Notes under the pieces: model-generated | What the model saw: the letters and a program-made list of their open reading frames with translations, nothing else | The model's database searches: none | What the model was told of the DNA's origin: nothing | Assembly (NCBI GenBank): GCA_024278015.1 | Contig: JAJRUC010000438.1 | Location: forward strand, 1 to 6,044 | DNA length: 6,044 nt | Reading direction: 5' to 3' | Origin: Chloroflexota bacterium | GTDB taxonomy: Bacteria; Chloroflexota; Anaerolineae; 4572-78 | Position numbers and translations under genes: made by a program | In this document: positions 1 through 3,996 of the stretch, in pieces | Layout of the letters: each line of letters opens with the position of its first letter | Numbering within the stretch: the first letter of the stretch is position 1

Positions 1-1
1 C

Positions 2-82
2 AAAGCCATTCGAGCCGCCTACGATGAACTTAAACAACTGAATTCCCAAACTTTCAATTTTGTCAAATTCTCAACTGCGTAA
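2..82 (+). CDS. 3' end of an unidentified protein-coding gene (partial, 26 codons visible)
   Basis: The window opens inside an open frame ending at TAA (80-82). The visible C-terminal tail starts KAIRAAYDELKQLN and ends NFVKFSTA. It is mixed-charge and looks like a helix followed by a short extended tail. I recognise no family from so short a piece. The support for its being real is context: the stop codon overlaps the start of the ribosome-binding site (AAGGTGAG, 81-88) of the next gene, whose ATG is only 9 bases past the stop. That tight spacing is typical of an operon with translational coupling. Function unknown. Confidence 0.45.
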   Translation, partial: KAIRAAYDELKQLNSQTFNFVKFSTA

Positions 83-88
83 GGTGAG
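81..88 (+). promoter_or_regulatory. Ribosome-binding site overlapping the upstream stop codon
   Basis: AAGGTGAG lies 3 bases before the ATG at 92 and shares its first two bases with the TAA of the preceding frame. It fixes the start of the dehydrogenase and suggests coupled translation from the upstream gene. Confidence 0.6.
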
Positions 89-91
89 TTA

Positions 92-1486
92 ATGAACTAT
101 CGACATTGCCTGGCAGGACTGCTGGTGTTGCCGGTTGTGGCTGCCTGCGCGCCGGCTTCGCCGCCTGCCCCTGCCGCTACCCCCACGGCCACCTTGACGG
201 TTGAGATTACGCCCGCCGGTATCCTTACCCCCATAGTCCCCATCCAAACGCCCCCGCCGCCCACTCTGCCTTTGCCCACCACTGCCCCCGTCAAACCGCC
301 CGGGCCGCCGCCTGCCGCCGGCCCGGTTAAGCCTCAAGCTGTGGCCCCCAGAGACCCGCCCCCCACCTTAACCAATGAGCCGATGGTTCTGGAGCCGCCG
401 CGTCCGGCCACCCATACCCCGTCGCCCGCGCCGCCGTCCGTACCGGCTATTAACCTGCGTCTGGTGGCCGACGGCTTTGAACAGCCGGTGTATTTAACCC
501 ACGCCGGCGACGGGAGCGGGCGCTTGTTTGTGGTAGAGCGGGCCGGCAAAGTGCGCGTCATTCAAAATGGCGCGGTGCAGCCGAATCCGTTTCTTGACAT
601 AACCGGGCCGGTTCAATCGAAGGGGCAGGAGCAAGGCTTGCTGAGTTTGGCCTTCCACCCCAATTTTCCGCAAGACCGGCGCGTGTATGTGGATTATACC
701 AACAACAAGGGCGATACGGTCATTGCCCGGTACCAAACCACCCCCGATTTGAGGGCCATTGACCCGGCCACCGGGCAAATTTTGCTGACCATTGCCCAGC
801 CGTACCCCAATCATAACGGCGGTGGCCTTCTGTTTGGACCGGACGGCTATCTTTACATCGGTACCGGCGACGGCGGCCTGGCGAACGACCCGCATGAAAA
901 CGCGCAAAATCCCGCCGCATTGCTGGGCAAAATGCTCCGCATCAGCGTGGATTTTGGCGAGCCGTACACCGTTCCCGCCGACAACCCGTTTGTGAACGAC
1001 CCGGCCTTTCGCCCGGAAGTGTGGGCGCTGGGCCTGCGCAATCCGTGGCGTTTCTCCTTCGACAGGCTGACCGGCGATATGTTCATTGCCGATGTGGGCC
1101 AAAACAAATACGAGGAAATTAATTTTGAAGCGGCGGGCAGCCCCGGCGGCCTGAATTTCGGGTGGGATGTGATGGAGGGCTTCCATTGCTTTCAGGCCGA
1201 TACCTGCCGGCAAGATGGCCTGACCCTGCCCGTGGCCGAATACGACCACAGTTTGGGGTGTTCCGTAACCGGGGGATACGTCTATCGGGGGGCGGGGGTT
1301 CCGGCCTTGCAGGGCGTTTATTTGTACGCCGATTATTGCAGCGGGCGGGTGTGGGCGCTTCGGAGTGGAGAGAAGGAGCCGGTTCAGGTGCTTGAGAGCG
1401 GTTTGAATGTGAGTTCGTTTGGGGAAGATGAGGCCGGCGAGCTGTACCTCATCGATTTGAAAGGCGGTATTTATCAGGTTTTTTAA
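92..1486 (+). CDS. PQQ-dependent glucose/sorbosone dehydrogenase-family lipoprotein
   Basis: Predicted surface-anchored sugar dehydrogenase of the soluble aldose dehydrogenase/GSDH beta-propeller family (related to E. coli YliI and animal HHIP-like proteins), which oxidise aldose sugars with PQQ; the substrate here is unknown. Residues 1-19 are a lipoprotein signal peptide with lipobox VAAC, so C19 should be lipidated. Residues 20 to about 118 form a low-complexity Pro/Thr/Ala spacer. The propeller runs from about 120 to 464. Visible family motifs are EQGLLSLAFHPNF (180-192), PNHNGG (239-244, H241 being the likely catalytic base), DGYLYIGTGDGG (251-262), LGLRNPWR (313-320), ADVGQNKYEEIN (333-344), NFGW (355-358), GGYVYRG (394-400) and YLYADYCSGRVWAL (410-423). 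C366, C372, C390 and C416 could form two disulfides, fitting an exported protein. The ATG at 92 has a Shine-Dalgarno AAGGTGAG at 81-88. The family is clear, but PQQ use by this member is inferred. Confidence 0.9.
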   Translation: MNYRHCLAGLLVLPVVAACAPASPPAPAATPTATLTVEITPAGILTPIVPIQTPPPPTLPLPTTAPVKPPGPPPAAGPVKPQAVAPRDPPPTLTNEPMVLEPPRPATHTPSPAPPSVPAINLRLVADGFEQPVYLTHAGDGSGRLFVVERAGKVRVIQNGAVQPNPFLDITGPVQSKGQEQGLLSLAFHPNFPQDRRVYVDYTNNKGDTVIARYQTTPDLRAIDPATGQILLTIAQPYPNHNGGGLLFGPDGYLYIGTGDGGLANDPHENAQNPAALLGKMLRISVDFGEPYTVPADNPFVNDPAFRPEVWALGLRNPWRFSFDRLTGDMFIADVGQNKYEEINFEAAGSPGGLNFGWDVMEGFHCFQADTCRQDGLTLPVAEYDHSLGCSVTGGYVYRGAGVPALQGVYLYADYCSGRVWALRSGEKEPVQVLESGLNVSSFGEDEAGELYLIDLKGGIYQVF

Positions 1487-1523
1487 AAACCAAAAGTGCC
1501 GTGAAGCCGTTTCACGACACTTT
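1485..1523 (-). terminator. Intrinsic terminator between convergent genes, strongest for the folD transcript
   Basis: A 13-position stem pairs 1493-1505 with 1511-1523 around the 5-base loop GCCGT, with one C·A mismatch (1499/1517). Read on the minus strand, the stem is followed by TTTT-GG-TTTTT (1495 down to 1485), a good U-tract for transcription arriving from folD. Read on the plus strand only TTTACT follows, so it is a weaker terminator for the dehydrogenase, though the hairpin itself may serve both. It starts within the stop codon of the dehydrogenase gene. Confidence 0.75.
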
Positions 1524-1663
1524 ACTAAAAGGAGGAGAAAAAGGAGCCAAATACTTTTATGGTTATAGTATAACGCAGAGCGACAGGGGATACTTGATGT
1601 AAACTGTACGGAAACCCTACGCTAATCCATTGGTCAGGGTGTGGGGCTGTCACGCCGGAGCGT
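1524..1663. other. Convergent intergenic spacer with a purine-rich Shine-Dalgarno-like block
   Basis: The 140 bases between the terminator hairpin and the folD stop hold no credible gene. A purine run at 1527-1546 contains AAAAGGAGGAG followed by AAAAAGGAG, both complementary to the 16S rRNA tail. Only a four-codon frame (ATG GTT ATA GTA TAA, 1559-1573) follows. Because it lies after the plus-strand gene and in the trailer of the minus-strand gene, the block has no obvious use. Confidence 0.4.
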
Positions 1664-2548
1664 TTATTTCATACCCGGCCCGTGTTTGGCGCCGTCCAGC
1701 GTGTTGCGCATTAACATGGCAATGGTCATTGGGCCGACACCGCCGGGCACGGGGGTAATCATGGCGGCGACTTCCTTGACTTCATTGAAATCCACATCGC
1801 CCACCAGCTTGTAGCCTTTTTTGGCGGTGGGGTCATCAACCGCGTTGACGCCCACGTCAATAACCACGGCGCCGGGTTTAACCCAATCACCTTTAACCAT
1901 TTCCGCCCGCCCGACGGCGGCAATCAAAATGTCGGCTTCGCGCACCACGCCGGGCAGGTCTTGGGTGCGAGAGTGGCAGATGGTTAACGTTGCGTTGCGG
2001 TGGAGCAGGAGCATGGCTACGGGCAGGCCGACAATATTGCTGCGGCCCAGCACCACCGCGCGTTTGCCTTCAATGCTCACGCCGCTGCGGTCCAGCAGTT
2101 CGATGCAGCCTTTGGGGGTGCAGGGCACAAAGAGGGGGTCGCGGCGTTTCATGGAGAGGCGACCGATGTTCAGGGGATGGAAGCCGTCTACGTCTTTTTC
2201 CAGGCTGATGGCGCCCAGAATTTCTTCGTCATCCAGGTGGTCCGGCAGCGGAAGTTGCACCAGAATACCGTGGACATCGGGGTTGGCGTTCAAATCACGG
2301 ACAACCTTCAGCAATTCTTCCTGGCTGATGTCGGCGGGCAGGTTGTAGCCGAATGAGGTGATGCCGACTTCGGCGCAGGCTTTCTTCTTCATGCGGACGT
2401 AGGTTTGGGAGTCTTTTCTTTCGCCCACCAAAACGGCGGCCAGGCCGGGGACGCGCCCGTATTGCGTTTTCATTTGCTCCACTTCGGTTTTGATTTCACC
2501 CCGAATAGTGGCGGCGATGGCTTTGCCATCGATGAGTTGAGCAGACAT
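1664..2548 (-). CDS. folD: Bifunctional 5,10-methylene-tetrahydrofolate dehydrogenase / methenyl-tetrahydrofolate cyclohydrolase
   Basis: Cytoplasmic one-carbon enzyme that interconverts 5,10-methylene-THF, 5,10-methenyl-THF and 10-formyl-THF using NADP(H), supplying formyl groups for purine and fMet-tRNA synthesis. At 294 residues it is full length. The catalytic domain shows Y50 and K54 in YVRMKKKAC, Q98 in VQLPLP and D121 in KDVDGFHP; these match the numbering of the E. coli active site. The Rossmann cofactor domain has VVLGRSNIVGLP (165-176), then DILIAAVGR (206-214), VIDVGVN (229-235) and the C-terminal signature ITPVPGGVGPMTIAMLM (264-280). The ATG at 2548-2546 is preceded by a strong AAGGAGG (2561-2555) with a 6-base spacer. 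It follows the 75-codon gene by 62 bases on the same strand with no terminator between, so co-transcription is likely. No tetrahydrofolate riboswitch was recognised upstream. Confidence 0.97.
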   Translation of the reverse strand: MSAQLIDGKAIAATIRGEIKTEVEQMKTQYGRVPGLAAVLVGERKDSQTYVRMKKKACAEVGITSFGYNLPADISQEELLKVVRDLNANPDVHGILVQLPLPDHLDDEEILGAISLEKDVDGFHPLNIGRLSMKRRDPLFVPCTPKGCIELLDRSGVSIEGKRAVVLGRSNIVGLPVAMLLLHRNATLTICHSRTQDLPGVVREADILIAAVGRAEMVKGDWVKPGAVVIDVGVNAVDDPTAKKGYKLVGDVDFNEVKEVAAMITPVPGGVGPMTIAMLMRNTLDGAKHGPGMK

Positions 2549-2554
2549 TTAATT

Positions 2555-2561
2555 CCTCCTT
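2555..2561 (-). promoter_or_regulatory. Strong Shine-Dalgarno of folD
   Basis: Minus-strand AAGGAGG sits 6 bases before the folD ATG. It is a full match to the anti-Shine-Dalgarno core and fixes the start at 2548. Confidence 0.75.
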
Positions 2562-2610
2562 GAACGAGTTTGTTTGGTTAATTGTAAACCTGGGGATAAA
2601 TTGAACGGTG

Positions 2611-2838
2611 TTACATAATCAGAGCGGCGTTAATATTCCGCAGCGAACAGCCGGCTCTGGCTAATTCTTCGGCCAGGCTTTGAAAGCCCAGCTGGTTTTC
2701 GTCAAACATAATATACAGTTCCTGCGTCTCGACGGTGATTTCAAATTTTTGCACACCGGGCAGGCCTTTCAGAACAATATTGAGTTTTTGGGCGATGTCC
2801 TTATCCAAAGAAGGAACTCGCAGCGCCTTGAATTCCAT
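2611..2838 (-). CDS. Small HMA-like (ferredoxin-fold) protein lacking the CxxC metal site
   Basis: A 75-residue cytoplasmic protein with no signal or membrane segment. Its secondary-structure pattern reads beta-alpha-beta-beta-alpha-beta: strand EFKALRVP (2-9), helix 12-26 ending in LPGV (26-29), strand QKFEITVET (30-38), strand ELYIMFD (40-46), helix 51-62, AGC turn, final strand about 66-74. This is the layout of HMA copper-chaperone domains, where GLPGV before strand 2 and a C-terminal AG turn are typical. In true HMA domains the first loop carries CxxC; here that loop is VPSLDKD (8-14) and has no cysteine. C64 is the only cysteine. It therefore probably does not carry Cu(I) in the usual way. 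The ATG at 2838 has only a weak G-rich site upstream. It precedes folD on the same strand, but a functional link is not evident. The fold call is moderately sure; the function is unknown. Confidence 0.7.
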   Translation of the reverse strand: MEFKALRVPSLDKDIAQKLNIVLKGLPGVQKFEITVETQELYIMFDENQLGFQSLAEELARAGCSLRNINAALIM

Positions 2839-2913
2839 AGCAATTGTGTACCCCCGAAACGCCCTGACCCGTTTTCCCCTGAGCCGGTGTTATGCGAGGT
2901 GTCGAACTGTATT

Positions 2914-2928
2914 TGCCCCAAACGGGCA
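2914..2928. repeat. Short inverted repeat (leader hairpin TGCCC/GGGCA)
   Basis: TGCCC (2914-2918) and GGGCA (2924-2928) flank the 5-base spacer CAAAC. In the minus-strand leader of the HMA-like gene it would form a small 5-bp hairpin. Read on the plus strand it is followed, after GCG, by six Ts (2932-2937), like a weak terminator, but no plus-strand gene feeds into it. Confidence 0.35.
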
Positions 2929-2959
2929 GCGTTTTTTACCACTAAATTTGTATGACCGT

Positions 2960-2989
2960 AGTATACCTATCTATCATAAACGGGAACAA
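2960..2989 (-). promoter_or_regulatory. Candidate sigma-70-like promoter for the HMA-like gene and folD
   Basis: On the minus strand, -35 TTGTTC (2989-2984) and -10 TATACT (2965-2960) are separated by 18 bases. The -10 is 5/6 to consensus, while the -35 matches only its TTG. Transcription would start near 2953, leaving a leader of about 115 bases before the ATG at 2838. Confidence 0.45.
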
Positions 2990-3002
2990 CCCAATATAGT
3001 AG

Positions 3003-3014
3003 TGACAAATGTCA
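3003..3014. promoter_or_regulatory. Inverted repeat TGACA-AA-TGTCA, candidate operator
   Basis: Perfect 5-base arms separated by AA lie about 14 bases upstream of the candidate -35 of the HMA-like/folD promoter. The core ACA-N2-TGT is the one used by BlaI/MecI/CopY-type repressors (TACANNTGTA), but the outer bases differ, so the identity of any binding protein is a guess. Confidence 0.3.
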
Positions 3015-3071
3015 TCTCTTGCCACGACAATTATCCACTATTATGAAATTCGGGGCGTTTTGGGGGGCGGG

Positions 3072-3097
3072 AAATAAAGACTGCCGGTCAAGCCGGC
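3072..3097 (-). terminator. Candidate terminator of the response-regulator gene
   Basis: Read on the minus strand, GCCGG (3097-3093), loop CTTGA, and CCGGC (3087-3083) form a GC-rich 5-bp stem. It is followed by AG and then TCTTTATTT (3080-3072). It lies 54 bases beyond the stop codon. A second weaker hairpin (CCGCT/AGCGG, 3133-3137 with 3146-3150) sits right after the stop without a good T-run. Confidence 0.5.
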
Positions 3098-3151
3098 GGC
3101 AAGCGCAAGAATCCGGCGGTTTTTAAAGCTGACCGCTATTTGGGGAGCGGC

Positions 3152-3802
3152 TTAATCAAACGTTTCGAGGTAGTCGTCCAGATTGTGTCGCACGGCGTAG
3201 GCCGTGGCCTCTGCCCGGTTAGAGAGGTTCAGTTTGCTGAAGATGCTGCTGACGTAGTTTCTGATGGTGCCTTCGCCCAGATGCAGGCTGGCGGCAACTT
3301 CTTTGTTTGTTTTTCCCTGGGCAATAAGCCCTAACACCTTTATTTCCTGGTCGGTTAAATCCGTAAAGGCCTCAAAGCGGGTTGTGGCCCGCAATTTAGC
3401 CAACACCTGCCCTGTAACACTGGGGTCCAGCATGGCATCGCCCCGCGCTACTGTTTCGATGGCGTTAATCAGGTCATCATTGCCCACCTGCTTAAGGACA
3501 TAGCCCACCGCCCCGGCAGAAATGGCCTGGAACAGTAAATCATCTTCGGCAAAGGAGGTGAGCATAATCACTTTGGTATCGGGGTATTTTTTGGTGATGC
3601 GGCGGCAGGCTTCAATGCCGCTGCCGTCGCTCAACCGAATGTCCATCACAATCACATCGGGGTGGGTGGCGGTGGCGTTGGCAATGGCCGCAGTAACCGA
3701 GCCGGCTTCTGCCACAACATCCCAACCGGGGTGCCTCACCAGCAAGTTCTTCAACCCGAACCGCACCACTTCATGGTCATCCACAATCATTATGCGTACC
3801 AA
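3152..3802 (-). CDS. NarL/DosR-family response regulator, partner of the divergent sensor kinase
   Basis: DNA-binding response regulator, closest by eye to mycobacterial DosR/DevR. Positions are counted from the TTG start (216 residues). The receiver domain (1-117) has acidic pocket D8/D9 in VDDHEVVR, phospho-acceptor D54 in IVMDIRL, T82 in MLTS and K104 in YVLK; all four fall at the DosR residue numbers. The LuxR-type helix-turn-helix (about 149-205) reads LTDQEIKVLGLIAQGKTNKE followed by a recognition helix TIRNYVSSIFSKL. Start choice: GTG at 3808 is also in frame (218 residues) but lies 1 base after the GGAGG (3814-3810). TTG at 3802 has an ideal 7-base spacer and gives an N-terminus MVRIMIVDDHEVV that parallels DosR. 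It is transcribed divergently from the kinase gene, consistent with a cognate pair. In the recognition helix the DosR DNA-contact lysines K179 and K182 appear as G and R, while the contact Asn is kept, so the operator may differ. Confidence 0.93.
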   Translation of the reverse strand: MVRIMIVDDHEVVRFGLKNLLVRHPGWDVVAEAGSVTAAIANATATHPDVIVMDIRLSDGSGIEACRRITKKYPDTKVIMLTSFAEDDLLFQAISAGAVGYVLKQVGNDDLINAIETVARGDAMLDPSVTGQVLAKLRATTRFEAFTDLTDQEIKVLGLIAQGKTNKEVAASLHLGEGTIRNYVSSIFSKLNLSNRAEATAYAVRHNLDDYLETFD

Positions 3803-3809
3803 CTCCACA

Positions 3810-3814
3810 CCTCC
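3810..3814 (-). promoter_or_regulatory. Shine-Dalgarno that decides the response-regulator start
   Basis: Minus-strand GGAGG is the only good ribosome-binding site here. It is 1 base from the GTG at 3808 but 7 bases from the TTG at 3802, which favours the TTG as the true start. Confidence 0.6.
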
Positions 3815-3835
3815 GTCATCGATAGTAGGCCGTTT

Positions 3836-3849
3836 CAGTTTTTCAACTG
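3836..3849. promoter_or_regulatory. Inverted repeat CAGTT-N4-AACTG at the regulator transcription start, candidate operator
   Basis: Perfect 5-base arms (3836-3840 and 3845-3849) around TTTC lie directly downstream of the regulator -10 and cover its expected transcription start near 3844. Position and symmetry suit an autoregulatory operator; alternatively it is a short hairpin at the 5' end of the mRNA. Confidence 0.35.
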
Positions 3850-3850
3850 C

Positions 3851-3879
3851 ATTGTACCCTTGATAAAAATTACAGGCAA
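3851..3879 (-). promoter_or_regulatory. Candidate sigma-70-like promoter of the response-regulator gene
   Basis: On the minus strand, -35 TTGCCT (3879-3874, 4/6) and -10 TACAAT (3856-3851, 5/6) are separated by exactly 17 bases. The expected start near 3844 leaves a leader of about 40 bases carrying the GGAGG. Confidence 0.55.
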
Positions 3880-3917
3880 AAACATGGTTTCGGCACTTAA
3901 ATTTACGTTATCCTAAT

Positions 3918-3946
3918 TTGATACTAATATAATTATGATATATATT
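3918..3946 (+). promoter_or_regulatory. Candidate sigma-70-like promoter of the sensor-kinase gene
   Basis: TTGATA (3918-3923, 5/6) and TATATT (3941-3946, 5/6) are separated by exactly 17 bases in a strongly AT-rich stretch. A perfect TATAAT also occurs at 3928-3933 but without a good -35 at the right distance. Transcription would start near 3953, about 45 bases before the kinase start. Confidence 0.6.
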
Positions 3947-3996
3947 GAGAGAGGTTTCGGGTAAAGCCGGCCCATCTAGCAAGCGAGAAAACGGAA

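Larger units (their letters stand above)
2839..3151. other. 313-base intergenic region between two minus-strand genes
   Basis: No supported gene lies here. From left to right it holds the leader of the HMA-like gene with a small hairpin (2914-2928), a candidate minus-strand promoter (2960-2989), an inverted repeat (3003-3014), a G-rich patch (3052-3070) and two hairpins downstream of the response-regulator gene (3083-3097 and 3133-3150). The central part (about 2935-3050) is visibly AT-richer than the flanking genes, as expected for a promoter region. Confidence 0.6.

Noticed and set aside
494..1249. A 251-codon open frame on the minus strand inside the dehydrogenase gene
   Set aside because: It lies wholly antisense to a gene with clear family motifs, has no recognisable domain, and reflects the codon bias of a GC-rich gene.
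1821..2348. Open frames of 175 and 118 codons on the plus strand inside folD
   Set aside because: Antisense to a highly conserved enzyme; the translations are low-complexity and unlike any family, without a convincing ribosome site.
2581..2609. Possible separate folD promoter with -10 TACAAT at 2586-2581 on the minus strand
   Set aside because: The hexamer 17 bases upstream (ACCGTT) does not resemble a -35 and there is no extended -10, so co-transcription with the upstream gene is the simpler reading.
2839..2953. Riboswitch in the leader upstream of the HMA-like gene and folD
   Set aside because: Apart from one 5-bp hairpin I could not match conserved blocks of the tetrahydrofolate or any other riboswitch that I know.
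3052..3070. G-rich patch (GGGG and GGGGGG runs) as a G-quadruplex
   Set aside because: Only three separable runs of three or more G are present, so the usual four-tract pattern is not met.
3264..3916. Several 79- to 113-codon plus-strand frames across the regulator gene
   Set aside because: They are shadows of the regulator on the other strand and run through its promoter region; none has a plausible ribosome site or family.
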